Positions 22,257-31,652 of a DNA stretch of 44,628 nucleotides are shown here, in pieces. A program made the translations under genes and the position numbers. The first letter of the stretch is position 1, and each line of letters starts with the position of its first letter. The notes beneath the pieces were generated by a model. That model saw only the letters and a list, made by a program, of their open reading frames with translations, ran no database searches and was not told the DNA's origin. The stretch lies in IMG/VR virus record IMGVR_UViG_3300049218_000200, positions 1 to 44,628 of that record. One strand, written 5' to 3'. The stretch is from a virus.

Positions 22257-22370
22257 ATGTCGCAGCGAACCGGAAGAGTGATGCAGGCAATCGTGTACTT
22301 CGCCGTCGTGTTCTCGCTGCTGGCGATGGCGGCCGGGGTGTTCGCTCCGGCTGTGGTTCCTGGGCGTTGA
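22257..22370 (+). CDS. 37-residue membrane protein
   Basis: ATG 22257 (GGGGGTGAA ahead) to TGA 22368. MSQRTGRVMQ is followed by one strong membrane span (AIVYFAVVFSLLAMAAGVFA) and a short tail. Its site between the lipoprotein and two further membrane proteins suggests a small holin or antiholin. A start at 22281 is possible. Confidence 0.5.
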   Translation: MSQRTGRVMQAIVYFAVVFSLLAMAAGVFAPAVVPGR

Positions 22371-22432
22371 GTGTCCCGGCTCTCAGGACGCGTTCGCGGC
22401 GCTTCAAGGTGGGGTAGGTATCGGAAATAGGA

Positions 22433-22460
22433 GTGCAGGCCTGCACGGTATTTTTCCGTG
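22433..22460. repeat. Perfect palindrome plus adjoining hairpin
   Basis: GTGCAGGCCTGCAC (22433-22446) is a perfect 14-bp palindrome. Its right half also pairs in a second hairpin, GCACGG (about 22443-22448) with CCGTGC around TATTTTT. It lies 60 bases before the next gene and could be a protein-binding site, an RNA switch or attenuator. Nothing in the sequence tells which. Confidence 0.4.
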
Positions 22461-22516
22461 CGACGGCTGGGCGGTGTAGAGGGCGACATGACCCCGGCGA
22501 CGGGCGGAGGAACGAG

Positions 22517-22915
22517 ATGATTGGATTGAAGCAATTCGCGGCGAGTGTCCGCACCTGGTTCCAGGGGAAGAAGACGATCCTCGGCGGGGGCGTGTTGATC
22601 GCCGCCGGCGTGGCCGGCGTGGCGCTGGGCAAGGTGAGTGTCGTGGATGGGATGACGCTGGTTGGCTTCGGCGTATCGATCTGCGGATTCAGTGCCAAGA
22701 CGGAGCGTCATCAGTCCGAGATGCTGTCCGCCCTGCAGGCGGTGGCGACGGCCGGCGTGGACCTTCGCCTGGGCAATAAGGCCGGCGCGATCGCGGCAGT
22801 CGAACCGGTCCTGATCCAGGGCTTCGCGGCCGGAGCGCCAGAGCAGGTTGTCGCGGTAGTCAACGACGCGATCCCGCGACAGTCGCCATCTGTCATCTCG
22901 GGGGGAAAATTCTGA
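22517..22915 (+). CDS. Two-span membrane protein, holin-like
   Basis: 132 residues from ATG 22517, with GGAGG seven bases ahead. Two short membrane spans (about 17-36, TILGGGVLIAAGVAGVALG, and 42-60, GMTLVGFGVSICGFSA) are followed by an amphipathic C-terminal tail. Length, position and topology fit a class II holin or the membrane proteins preceding terminase in Mu-like phages. Confidence 0.6.
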   Translation: MIGLKQFAASVRTWFQGKKTILGGGVLIAAGVAGVALGKVSVVDGMTLVGFGVSICGFSAKTERHQSEMLSALQAVATAGVDLRLGNKAGAIAAVEPVLIQGFAAGAPEQVVAVVNDAIPRQSPSVISGGKF

Positions 22916-23439
22916 TGCAGATTGCTTCAGAGCTGCGCAGCAGCGACGGCAGGTTGCGGATGGCCGTCAAGACCGGCTGGTTCAAGGGTGCGCTGGTTCT
23001 CGGAATCGGGGCGGGCGGCGGCCTTGGGTTGATGTTGGAGATCGCCCAGGTGTTCGGAAAGGACCCGCGCGAAGGCTTCGACGTGCTGAAGGCGTGGGGA
23101 CCTTGGGCTCTGGTCGTCGGACTGGTGGTGTGGCTCGTTTACCAGCTCGCCTCGAAGTCGATCGACACGGCGCGCGACGCGATGAACGCTTGGGTTGGTA
23201 CCGCGAAGACCCAGGCCGAAGCAAGCACGCGCACCGCCGACGCGCTGACGAAGCTGGCGGAGCAGGGCGGACGGCAGGGCGAGGAAGTGAGACGGCTGGC
23301 GATCTACGCCGCTCAGGAGTTCCCCTCGCTTTATGAGCGGTTCGATAAACAGGACGAAACGCTGGCCACGCTGGTCGATGCGGTGAAGGGTCTACACGTA
23401 AAGCTGGATGAGAAGGCGCGAGGGAGGGACGGTTCATGA
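22915..23439 (+). CDS. Membrane protein with coiled coil, Mu gp25/DUF2730-like position
   Basis: 174 residues; TGATG overlap with the previous gene. Two membrane spans (about 25-45 and 65-85) and a C-terminal helical region with heptad character (about 95-170; ASTRTADALTKLAEQGGRQ). In Mu-like phages a membrane protein with a coiled coil (gp25) precedes gp26 and gp27, and the two following genes match that order. Its role in Mu is not well defined. Confidence 0.55.
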   Translation: MQIASELRSSDGRLRMAVKTGWFKGALVLGIGAGGGLGLMLEIAQVFGKDPREGFDVLKAWGPWALVVGLVVWLVYQLASKSIDTARDAMNAWVGTAKTQAEASTRTADALTKLAEQGGRQGEEVRRLAIYAAQEFPSLYERFDKQDETLATLVDAVKGLHVKLDEKARGRDGS

Positions 23440-23759
23440 GCGGCACCGATGCAGAGATTCGCCAGATCAGGCGGCGCAGGGTGGTCATCCTCAAGATGAT
23501 CCGCCAAGGACACCAGCAGCAGCTCCAGCGGCTGGACGACTTTGGCGTTTGGGCTGCGATGCAGGACCTGGGAATGCAGATGGGGCGGAACGCCGTCATT
23601 ACCATGCTGCAGGATCTGTGCGTTCTGGACTACATCAAGTACCGGCAGGGCTTCTCCGACGAGAATGACCGTGTCACCTTGAGCGAGATCGAGCTGACGC
23701 CACGCGGCCTGACCGTGGTGATTCGCAGGCAGAGCAACGACGACCTGCTCTTCGACTAA
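23436..23759 (+). CDS. Mu gp26-like winged-helix protein
   Basis: 107 residues; ATGA overlap upstream and TAATG downstream. The layout AEIRQIRRRRVVILKMIRQG, NAVITMLQDLCVLDYIKY and LSEIELTPRGLTVV is a winged helix ending in the LTxRGL motif of gp26-like proteins. It probably binds DNA near the packaging proteins, but no experimental function is known to me. Confidence 0.65.
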   Translation: MSGTDAEIRQIRRRRVVILKMIRQGHQQQLQRLDDFGVWAAMQDLGMQMGRNAVITMLQDLCVLDYIKYRQGFSDENDRVTLSEIELTPRGLTVVIRRQSNDDLLFD

Positions 23760-24526
23760 TGACAAAGCCCATCTCCAAATCGGGCAAGCGTGCGAAGACT
23801 GGCGTTGCCAGGCTGACGCGGCAGCCGTTCAATCTGGATCGGCTGCCGCCGGTCGTTCACCAGGCAATCGAGCAGCTTCGCGACCCAGGTGGCAAGACGT
23901 GGGTGCAGATCGCCAAGCAAAGCGCGCGCCCCTACAGCAAAGACTTTCTTACGGATGGCGGCGGGTTCATAGATTGGGATTCGCTCGAAACACCTGTACT
24001 CGAACTCTTTCCCGAATGCCGGCTGAACACGAGCAGCCTGCAGCGATGGTTCGACGTGCGGATCGAGCAGGCGCGGGAGCAGACGCTCGCCGAAGGCAAG
24101 GCAGCGCGGGAGTTCGCCCAGCTCTTCGCATCCACTGGCATCGAAGGCGGCAACGAAGCGGTGGTGAACGCGATGCGCGACCAGGTGTTCGCACTGGCGC
24201 GTTCCTCGGCTGTGGGCGACCGCGTGATGTTTATCAAGGGGCTCAACCAGCTTACCCTCGCCATGATGCGCATGGAGCGGCTGACGCTCTCGAAGCGGAA
24301 GATCGAGGCGGAGATCGCGAAGAGCGAGACGGATCGGGCGCGCATCGCGGCGCAGTCCGGCGATCCGCGCGAGGTGTACATGCAGGCCGTCGTGGATCTG
24401 CTGAAGAAGCTGAGGACACGCGACGCCGTCCGCGCCGTGCTGGACCCCATCAAGGACGAGCTCGTACAGGAGATGTCGAATGGCGCAGAGGCCTTCGCAA
24501 GGCAAATCGAAGCGTCAGCGGCTTGA
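23759..24526 (+). CDS. Small terminase-like protein, Mu gp27/DUF3486 family
   Basis: 255 residues. The opening, LPPVVHQAIEQL, TWVQIAKQSA and TSSLQRWFDVR, is a helix-turn-helix of DUF3486 type, followed by a long helical part. Mu gp27 is believed to act as the small terminase subunit that recognises packaging DNA. The next gene is the large terminase, which overlaps it by 47 bases, a strong sign of a joint role. Confidence 0.72.
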   Translation: MTKPISKSGKRAKTGVARLTRQPFNLDRLPPVVHQAIEQLRDPGGKTWVQIAKQSARPYSKDFLTDGGGFIDWDSLETPVLELFPECRLNTSSLQRWFDVRIEQAREQTLAEGKAAREFAQLFASTGIEGGNEAVVNAMRDQVFALARSSAVGDRVMFIKGLNQLTLAMMRMERLTLSKRKIEAEIAKSETDRARIAAQSGDPREVYMQAVVDLLKKLRTRDAVRAVLDPIKDELVQEMSNGAEAFARQIEASAA

Positions 24527-26150
24527 TGCCGCCAGCGCGAAGATCCGCGCTGCGTTCGGCATCAATCCTGAAATCGTCGCGCTGCAAAAGACCGATCCGG
24601 AGGAGCTGCTTGCCCAGGCCTGGGAGGTAGCGCAGGAGATCACCGAGTTCGCGGTGAAGTACCTGGTCCACTTCATGATCGATCCGAAGTCGGGCGAGTT
24701 CACGCCGCCCGCGGACTTCCACCAGGAGGTCTATCGCATCCTGCTCACGGAGCAGTTTGCCGCGATCGCCGCGCCGCGCGAGCACGCCAAGTCCACCGTC
24801 GTCTCGGTCATCTTCCCGCTCTACTGCATCTGCTACAAGAAGCGGCGCTTCATCGTCCTGATCAGCGACACTCAGCCACAGGCCGCGCTGCAGCTCGCCG
24901 CCATCAAGGAAGAGCTGGAGACCAACGACGAACTGCGCAAGGACTTCGGCGACCTGATCGGCGATAAGAAGTGGGATGTCAACGACTGCCGCACCTCGAC
25001 GCAAATCTCCATCGTGGCGCGCGGTGCCGGTCAGAGCCTTCGCGGTCTGCGCTATCGCATGTGGCGTCCGGACCTGGTTATCTGCGACGACCTTGAGAAC
25101 GAAGAGGCTGTCGATAACCCGGACTCGCGCGAGAAACTCATCCGCTGGTTCAAGGGCACCGTCATGAATCTGGGAAAATACTGCCAGATTTGTGTGGTCG
25201 GCACCATCCTCCACTACGATTCTTTCCTTTCGGAGTTACTCGACGAGAGTAAGTTCAAGCGATTTGTGAAGCGGCGGTACATGGCCGTGGACCTCGATTG
25301 GACCCCGGAGTCGGTACTCTGGCCGGCGAAGTGGGATCTCGAATCGTTGCGATTGAAGGAAGGTGACTTAGGCTCCGTCTTTTTCAATCAGGAATTTCGC
25401 AACCTTCCTATCTCGTCCGAGACACAGTTCTTCCAGGAGAACTGGATCAAGCAGCACCAATACTTCCGCGAGGACTTATCCAACTTTGCCGTAGAGAAGG
25501 TGACTTACCACGATCCGGCGATCAGCCTGAAGCGCAAAGCAGACTTCTTCGGTACTGTGATGGTCGGCATTCGTGAGAACGGCAAGATACTCGTCATGCT
25601 CGCGGAGCAGAAGAAGATGCCCTTCACCCAGCAAGTGAATTACATCGTGAACTTGTGGGACGAGCACAGGCCGGCAGTCGTCGGCATCGAGGACCAGGCG
25701 TACCAGGAAGCACTGAAGCAGACGATCGATGAGATCAGCACAACCACCGGACGCTATATGAACGTGGTGGGTGTGTCGCACCTTACCGACAAATTCATGC
25801 GCATCGCGAAGATCAGCTCGCTGGTCGAGAACGGTACTATCCAGTTCTGCCTGGATGGAACGCAGCAGGCGCTCATCAACCAGCTCCTGTTCCTGGGCAA
25901 GATCAAGGACGACCTGGCCGACGCGCTCGAAAGCGCGGTGTCCCTGGCGCGCGAGATGAACTTTCAGCCAGTGATCGCGACGGCGCCGCAGCGCGTTGGG
26001 GTCGGGGAGCGGGCGGCGAACACCGGACGAGGAATGCTCGCGAAGCTATTTGCGCAGCAGGCGTCGCGCAATCAGGGCGAGCGCGCAGCTCCACCACAGG
26101 ACGAATTCGTACAGAGAGCGAGGAAGAGCTTATGGCCGGGAAGGCGTTAG
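24480..26150 (+). CDS. Terminase large subunit
   Basis: 556 residues. A deviant Walker A, APREHAKST (about 98-106, Lys104), and Walker B with DLVICDDLENEE (about 198-209) form the packaging ATPase, as in other Mu gp28-type terminases. The nuclease domain shows Asp345 (YHDPAIS), Glu404 (VGIEDQ) and the DDLADALESAV segment near the end, fitting an RNase H-like metal site. It pumps DNA into the prohead and cuts it. In Mu-like phages it packages by headful from an inserted genome. Confidence 0.9.
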   Translation: MAQRPSQGKSKRQRLDAASAKIRAAFGINPEIVALQKTDPEELLAQAWEVAQEITEFAVKYLVHFMIDPKSGEFTPPADFHQEVYRILLTEQFAAIAAPREHAKSTVVSVIFPLYCICYKKRRFIVLISDTQPQAALQLAAIKEELETNDELRKDFGDLIGDKKWDVNDCRTSTQISIVARGAGQSLRGLRYRMWRPDLVICDDLENEEAVDNPDSREKLIRWFKGTVMNLGKYCQICVVGTILHYDSFLSELLDESKFKRFVKRRYMAVDLDWTPESVLWPAKWDLESLRLKEGDLGSVFFNQEFRNLPISSETQFFQENWIKQHQYFREDLSNFAVEKVTYHDPAISLKRKADFFGTVMVGIRENGKILVMLAEQKKMPFTQQVNYIVNLWDEHRPAVVGIEDQAYQEALKQTIDEISTTTGRYMNVVGVSHLTDKFMRIAKISSLVENGTIQFCLDGTQQALINQLLFLGKIKDDLADALESAVSLAREMNFQPVIATAPQRVGVGERAANTGRGMLAKLFAQQASRNQGERAAPPQDEFVQRARKSLWPGRR

Positions 26151-27745
26151 GTTTGAATTGGGGACGCAATCGAAACACGGTGCTGGATAGCGCGGGCATG
26201 GTGCTGCTGAACCTGAGCGAGGCGAAGGCCGCGATGGCAGAGCGGCAGGCCGAAGAGAAGAAGCTGCTCCAATTGAAGGCGCAGGAGGCGATCGGCCCAG
26301 CGCTGTTCGCGCTTACCAGCGGCGACGGCGAGGATGCGAAGTTCCAACGCATCACGTCGCCGCAGACGCTGCGCGACCTGAACCCGCTGATGCACGACCG
26401 CATGCAGCAGGTCTGCTTCTTCCTCGCCGTCACCACACCGTTCGGCAAGCGGATCGTCGAGATCATCACGAGCTATGTGGTGGGCGAACGATTCAAGGTC
26501 ATCTGCGAAGATCCAGCGGCGCAGGCCATTGTCGATCGCTTCTGGGACGACGAGATCAACGACATGGAAAACCGCGTTCAGGCGATGTGCAACGAGCTGA
26601 CGACGTTCGGTGAGTTCTGCGTTCCGGTGACGGTCAATCCGGTCGACGGCTTCGTGCGCCTGGGCTACATCGATCCCATGCAGATCGACGCGGTCGAGTA
26701 CGGCAAGATGACGACTCCGGGCGGCGATCAGGAGGTCTCGTTTCCGGTGGCCGTCCGCCTGCGCAAAGAGGTGGGCGTTCCGGAGCAGAAGCGGCTCTCG
26801 ATCGTGCGCACCGACGAAGACATCATGTCGGAGTCGTACGGCTATCTGACCGGGGAGACCTTCTACTTCGCCATCAACAAAGCGATGAGCGCGAGCCGCG
26901 GGCTCTCCGAACTCTTTAGCCTGGCGGACTGGATCGACGTCTTCGACCAGATGATCTTCGACTTCGCCGACAAGGTCCGGTTCCTCAACAGCTTCGTGTG
27001 GAAGTACACGCTGAACGGTGCGGACCAGAAGACCGTCGAGAAGTATCAGAAGTCGATCACTGACAATCCGCCACGGCAGGGCGGCGTCCATGTGACCAAC
27101 GACAAGGTGGATATCGAGGCGCTCACGCCGGACTTCAAAGGCGCGGACATGAGCGCGGGCGCGGAGATGGTGAAGAAGTATGGCTTGGGCGGCGCGGGAC
27201 TGCCCGACTGGTTCTTTGGGGACTCAGGCAGCGGCAACCGCAGCACGGCGCAGGAAATGCAGGGACCCACCGGAAAGAAACTGCTGACGAGGCAGAACCA
27301 TCAGGTGAACTGCATCAAGCGCATGACAACCTTCGTGCTGCAGCAGGCAAAGCTGCACGGCACGCTGGGCGTGAACGTGAACACCAACCACACAATCGAG
27401 GTTCCGGAGCTGCTGGTGCGCGACCTCACAGCTGCCTCGAACGTCCTGGTCGACGCGGCAGAGTCTGCCGCGCTGGCGGAAGATCGCGGCTGGATCCGCG
27501 GGGAGACGGCCGCGCGCTTCTTCCATGTGTTGATGGGCAACCTCGGTATCGTCATCGACGACTCGGCCGCGGAGTACAAGGCTGCTCAGGAGGAGCTCGA
27601 ACAGTCGAAGGCGAACAACCAGGATGCGCTCTTCCCGCAGCAGAACCTTGCCGCCGCACTGATGGCGCAGAAGGGCCAATTGCAAGATCCAACCGCGAAG
27701 CCTGATCCGAAAGCATCGGCAGCCGCTGACGCGATGGTGCAGTGA
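26132..27745 (+). CDS. Portal protein
   Basis: 537 residues of the phage portal type: MHDRMQQVCFFLAVTTPFGKRIVEIITSYV, GEFCVPVTVNPVDGFVRLGYIDP, GNRSTAQEMQGPTGKKLLTRQ, and a helical C-terminus. A dodecamer would form the DNA channel at one vertex. It overlaps the terminase gene by 19 bases and precedes a minor head protein. Although its place matches Mu gp29, the sequence does not look like DUF935, so it is a distinct portal lineage. Confidence 0.82.
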   Translation: MAGKALGLNWGRNRNTVLDSAGMVLLNLSEAKAAMAERQAEEKKLLQLKAQEAIGPALFALTSGDGEDAKFQRITSPQTLRDLNPLMHDRMQQVCFFLAVTTPFGKRIVEIITSYVVGERFKVICEDPAAQAIVDRFWDDEINDMENRVQAMCNELTTFGEFCVPVTVNPVDGFVRLGYIDPMQIDAVEYGKMTTPGGDQEVSFPVAVRLRKEVGVPEQKRLSIVRTDEDIMSESYGYLTGETFYFAINKAMSASRGLSELFSLADWIDVFDQMIFDFADKVRFLNSFVWKYTLNGADQKTVEKYQKSITDNPPRQGGVHVTNDKVDIEALTPDFKGADMSAGAEMVKKYGLGGAGLPDWFFGDSGSGNRSTAQEMQGPTGKKLLTRQNHQVNCIKRMTTFVLQQAKLHGTLGVNVNTNHTIEVPELLVRDLTAASNVLVDAAESAALAEDRGWIRGETAARFFHVLMGNLGIVIDDSAAEYKAAQEELEQSKANNQDALFPQQNLAAALMAQKGQLQDPTAKPDPKASAAADAMVQ

Positions 27746-28644
27746 TGGATAGACGCGCCGAGCTCTACGCCGCCCAGGTCCAGCAGCTCATCAATGGATC
27801 CGCTCAGCTTACGCCCCAGAGCGAAGCTGCGATCACCGAGCTGCTTGCGAAGGCGGGCGCGGAGATACTCGGCAGGCTCGCACAGATGAACTCCGGAAGC
27901 TACAGCTCGCTGCAGCTCAACCAGATGCGCGCTGAAATCGATAAAGCGATGCAGCGCTTCAGCCAGGACGCGACAAAGGCGGTGAACGCGCTGCAGGAGA
28001 CGGCGGCGAAGGTGGCAACGCGCGATGTGAGCTCGACGATCGGCGCGGCGCTGGGCAAGCCGGTATCGCTGGGCGCGATCAATCAGCAGACGGTGCGCAT
28101 CGCCCAGGGCTACACGGCCGACCTCATCACCGGGCTTTCGGCCGACGCGTCGGCGAAGATCAAGGGCACCATCCAGCGTGCGTTTCTCGGAGGTCAGGGA
28201 CTGCCGGAGATTATCGACCAGGTGGGCCGCGCGCTCGAAGGCGGAAAGTTCAGCGGGATCTTCACCGAGGTGGGCGATCGCGCGATGCGCGTCGCGATGA
28301 ACGAGGTGCTCCGCGTCCACTCCATTAGCGGCCAAGCCCGCATGTACGAGCTCGCGAAACAGAACCCCGGTGTGAAGAAGATGTGGAAGCACATCCCGGC
28401 CGCGCGTGTGCCGCGCCTTAGCCACATCCTGGCCGATGGCCAGATCCGTGACGTCGATGACGCGTTCTTCGTCGCCGGCGAGGACCTGATGTTTCCGCGC
28501 GACCCAAGCGGAAGCCCGGAGAACACCATCTTCTGCCACTGCGTTTCGGTTCCATACGTCGACGATTCGGCGCTGACGGCGACCCAGTCCGATCGCGATC
28601 TGCTGGCCTCCGTTGGATTGAAAGTGGAGCGCTCCGACGCCTAA
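27745..28644 (+). CDS. Minor head protein, Mu gpF/SPP1 gp7-like
   Basis: 299 residues. The core RVAMNEVLRVHSISGQARMYELAKQNPGV and the end KMWKHIPAARVPRLSHILADGQ with a metal-type PENTIFCHCVSVPY are typical of the phage Mu F-like head morphogenesis domain. It is thought to help attach DNA or portal during early assembly. TGATG overlap with the portal sets the start (GTG 27742 is the alternative). Its TAA stop begins the proposed late-control element copy 2. Confidence 0.8.
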   Translation: MDRRAELYAAQVQQLINGSAQLTPQSEAAITELLAKAGAEILGRLAQMNSGSYSSLQLNQMRAEIDKAMQRFSQDATKAVNALQETAAKVATRDVSSTIGAALGKPVSLGAINQQTVRIAQGYTADLITGLSADASAKIKGTIQRAFLGGQGLPEIIDQVGRALEGGKFSGIFTEVGDRAMRVAMNEVLRVHSISGQARMYELAKQNPGVKKMWKHIPAARVPRLSHILADGQIRDVDDAFFVAGEDLMFPRDPSGSPENTIFCHCVSVPYVDDSALTATQSDRDLLASVGLKVERSDA

Positions 28645-28677
28645 ATCTACCAACTCGCAATGATGTACTCAGCCGCA
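28644..28677 (+). promoter_or_regulatory. Proposed late-control element, copy 2 (head genes)
   Basis: AATCTACCAACTCGCA (28644-28659), four bases, then TGTACTCAGCCGCA (28664-28677); 15 of 16 and 11 of 14 bases match copy 1 with the same 18-bp period. It starts within the TAA of the minor head gene. Degenerate units follow at 28697-28710 and 28719-28732 before the next ATG (28758). Confidence 0.6.
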
Positions 28678-28757
28678 GTCTTCGAGGCATCCCAGCGACT
28701 TACTTTCGAAGCTAGCAATCTACCTACTCGACCCAAGCACTCAACGAGGAAAGACTC

Positions 28758-29231
28758 ATGGCTGATCTCAAGATTCCCCAGGCTCCGGCACACCTGCCGA
28801 AGCATGTTGCCGACAAGTGGCAGGCTACCTACTCCGACACGCTGAAGCGGACTGCAAGGGAGCAGGGCGACAAGCCTGACGAGAAGGCTCAGCATCTGGC
28901 CGCGCGCCGCGCCGCGCATGCCGCCGTCAAGGTCGATCCGCCGGAGACGTTTGAGCAGGCGAATAGCCTCATCGACGAGTTCAAGCGCAAGGGGCCGGAC
29001 GCCTACAAGATCATCGGCCACGGCACGCGGAAGGTTCGCGGCGAAGATCACATCGTCGTCGTCACCAACGCCGGCCAGAAGCTGCTTTTCCCGGTGCCCG
29101 CCTCGGAGATCGCTTCCGCACCGAAGCCCGAGAAGAAGGGCGACGGCAAGAGCAGTGAAGGCAAAGGCAAGGACGGCAAAGCTGCGGACGGCAAGAGCAA
29201 TGATCCCGACAGCAAAGAGCCCACGGCCTAA
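28758..29231 (+). CDS. ChaB-like phage head-region protein
   Basis: 157 residues. LPKHVADKWQATYSDTLKRT, then KAQHLAARRAAHAAV, has the helical layout of ChaB-like domains in phage proteins. A beta unit follows (KIIGHGTRKVRGEDHIVVVTNAGQ), then a Lys/Gly/Asp-rich disordered tail. It has AACGAGGAAAG upstream and lies just ahead of the protease-capsid gene. A role as head-assembly accessory is inferred. Confidence 0.55.
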   Translation: MADLKIPQAPAHLPKHVADKWQATYSDTLKRTAREQGDKPDEKAQHLAARRAAHAAVKVDPPETFEQANSLIDEFKRKGPDAYKIIGHGTRKVRGEDHIVVVTNAGQKLLFPVPASEIASAPKPEKKGDGKSSEGKGKDGKAADGKSNDPDSKEPTA

Positions 29232-29236
29232 CCCTG

Positions 29237-31633
29237 ATGACTCTCGGCATGCATCAACTCGCATGGTTCGCGGTCGCTGAAGCGGCGGCCGCGGACATGT
29301 CGTTTTCCGATCGGTCGTCGCTGCTTGACGCCGCGCTGCGCGAGCAGTTCGGCAACGACACCGACGGCTGCCAGCGCTTCTGGCTGCAGGACATCTTCCC
29401 GTCCTATGTGATTGCGCGCAGCCGCGACGATGGCTCGCTCTACCAGATCAGCTACACGCTCTCCGGCGGCGCCGCAAAGATGGGTGATGCGCAGGAGGTC
29501 GAGACAGCTTACGTTCCGGTAGCTGAATCGGCGTGCTTCGTGATGGAGGCGGATGCGACGGACGGGGACGACTGCGTTTATCCCGTGGTGGTGATGAAAG
29601 CCGGGTGGGCCGGCGGCACGGTGAATGGTGCGGCGCTCCCGCACTATTACACGCCGGAGCTCGTCGCCCAGGTAGCGGAAGCGGTGAACTCCGCGAAGTT
29701 TGGCCGGCAGCATCCGGCGAATGGCTTCGGCGAGGACGATCCCGATCGCATTGCCGGCTGGTACACCGACGGCGTCTTCGTCGGGCAAGAAGCGCGGGCC
29801 AAGCTGAATCTGCTGAAGAGCGAGACCGGCCTTCGTGCGAAGCTGGCCGCGGCGCGCGAAGCGAAGAAGCTGGATATGTTCGGGCTCTCGATTCTGGCGA
29901 GCATCGGCTTCGAAGCTTCTGTGGTCGAGGGTAAGAAGTGTCTGAAGGGCGTCAAGCTCGGCAAACTATATAGCGTGGACCAGGTCTCCGAAGCCGGAGC
30001 CGGTGGACGCTTTCTCCAGGAGATGCGTGTCGCGGCCTCGGCCGACGCCAGCGCGGAGATCTCGGCGGCGCAGTCGGCCGCAATCAAACATGGTTCGCCT
30101 GTCCACCCGGCCAGGCAAAGCAGCGGAGCCAAAGGCCGCGAGGGTGACACGATGAACAAGCTGTTGATGCTGAAGGTGATTGAGGCTCTGCGGGTGCGCG
30201 ATAACGCGCTTGCCACCAAGCTGCTCACCGAACTGAACGCCGCCGGCGATGATGCCACGAAGGTGGAGCTCGTCTTTACGAAAGTTTCGGAGGCTGCCGC
30301 CACGCTCGCCGTTCCGGATACCTCCGCGATTGAGGCGATCAACGCCGCGCTGGCGGAGACGAAGAAGCTCCAGTTCGTCAACGTGATGGAGGCCGCGCTC
30401 ACCGAGTCGAAGCTGCCCGAGCCTGCGCGCAAGCTGGTTCGCCGTCGTTTTGCCACGGCGCCCGGCACCAAGGAAGAGCTCGACGCGGAGATTGTCGCCG
30501 TTCGCGAGTCGTTCGCAGCCGCCAGCAGCACAGGCCGCGTGGCGACCGTCGGCACCGTCACCCTCGAAACCGAAGACAAGATGCAGATCGCCATGGACCG
30601 GATGCTCGGCTGCAAGGTCGATGACAAGTCTGTCCCTGGCTTCCGTGGCGTGCGTGAGGCGTACATGGTCGTCACCGGCGATCGCGACTTCTCGGCGTTC
30701 CGCAACGGCGGCGGCTTCGTGATGAAGCGGGTTGCTGAAGCGATCGTCTCCGCGGACTTTCCGAACCTGCTGCTCAACTCCATGACCAAGAAGCTCGACC
30801 AGGAATACGCCGAGCTGGGCATGGAAGGACTCGACATGCTGTACGAGAAGGCCGATGTCGATAACTACCTGCTGCAGGATCGCGTGCGCGACGGCTACTT
30901 CAATGAGCTTTCGCCGGTCGCTGAAGGCGCGGTTTACACCGAGATCGGCTACCCGACCGACGAACGGATGAACTACCAGGTGTCGAACTTCGGCAACCTG
31001 CTCACCATCACCGAGCAGACCATCCGCAACGACAATCTCGGGGCGATCGCACGGTTTCCCGGCAAGCTGGCTCGCGCCGGACGCAAGACGTTGAAATCGT
31101 TCATCACCAACTTCTTCACCGCCAACCCGAACTATCAGCCTGACGGTGTGAGTTGGTTCAACGCGGCGCACGGCAACCTGGGCGCAAACGCGTTTGGGTA
31201 CGACGCGCTCACGCTGGCCGAGATCGCGCTCTTTCAGCAGACCGAGCCCAACTCCGGCGAGCAGCTTGGCTTCCCGCTCACCTGGATCATGATCCCGATC
31301 CAGTTGAAGCGGCAGGCGATCGCCATCAACCAGACGGATACGGCCGGCAGCAACGGCTTCTACCACGCATTCGGCCCGAACAACGAGCGCATCATCGTGA
31401 ACGAGAAGATGACCGACGACAACGATTGGTGCTATGGCACGGATTCCAACCTCGCGCCTTTCCTCGAAATCGGCTTCCTCGACGGGCTGGAGCAGCCACA
31501 GATTTTCCTGGCGAACAACCCCGTGGTGGGCGTGCAGTTCACCAACGATGAGCTCCAGTACAAGGTCAAGCATGTCTTCGGCGGCAACATGAAGGATTAC
31601 CGCAGCGTCGGCAAAAACGTCGTCGCCGGCTAA
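29237..31633 (+). CDS. Fused prohead protease and major capsid protein
   Basis: 798 residues. The N-terminal 270 look like a Mu gpI-type prohead protease: YPVVVMKAGWAGG, PHYYTPELVAQVAEAVNSAK and AGWYTDGVFVGQEARAKLN. A helical, scaffold-like part follows (about 300-430) and then the capsid, about 440-798, with MQIAMDRMLG, QQTEPNSGEQLGFPLTWIM and a C-terminal beta region. Cleavage near residue 300-440 would release the mature coat. An internal ATG at about 30151 (MNKLLMLKV) might give a separate capsid precursor. The fused layout differs from Mu, where the genes are separate. Confidence 0.82.
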   Translation: MTLGMHQLAWFAVAEAAAADMSFSDRSSLLDAALREQFGNDTDGCQRFWLQDIFPSYVIARSRDDGSLYQISYTLSGGAAKMGDAQEVETAYVPVAESACFVMEADATDGDDCVYPVVVMKAGWAGGTVNGAALPHYYTPELVAQVAEAVNSAKFGRQHPANGFGEDDPDRIAGWYTDGVFVGQEARAKLNLLKSETGLRAKLAAAREAKKLDMFGLSILASIGFEASVVEGKKCLKGVKLGKLYSVDQVSEAGAGGRFLQEMRVAASADASAEISAAQSAAIKHGSPVHPARQSSGAKGREGDTMNKLLMLKVIEALRVRDNALATKLLTELNAAGDDATKVELVFTKVSEAAATLAVPDTSAIEAINAALAETKKLQFVNVMEAALTESKLPEPARKLVRRRFATAPGTKEELDAEIVAVRESFAAASSTGRVATVGTVTLETEDKMQIAMDRMLGCKVDDKSVPGFRGVREAYMVVTGDRDFSAFRNGGGFVMKRVAEAIVSADFPNLLLNSMTKKLDQEYAELGMEGLDMLYEKADVDNYLLQDRVRDGYFNELSPVAEGAVYTEIGYPTDERMNYQVSNFGNLLTITEQTIRNDNLGAIARFPGKLARAGRKTLKSFITNFFTANPNYQPDGVSWFNAAHGNLGANAFGYDALTLAEIALFQQTEPNSGEQLGFPLTWIMIPIQLKRQAIAINQTDTAGSNGFYHAFGPNNERIIVNEKMTDDNDWCYGTDSNLAPFLEIGFLDGLEQPQIFLANNPVVGVQFTNDELQYKVKHVFGGNMKDYRSVGKNVVAG

Positions 31634-31652
31634 CCCCGATTTTCCACCGATA

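Noticed and set aside
24450-25214. Minus-strand frame opposite the terminase
   Set aside because: Antisense to a gene with both ATPase and nuclease motifs; no start signal.
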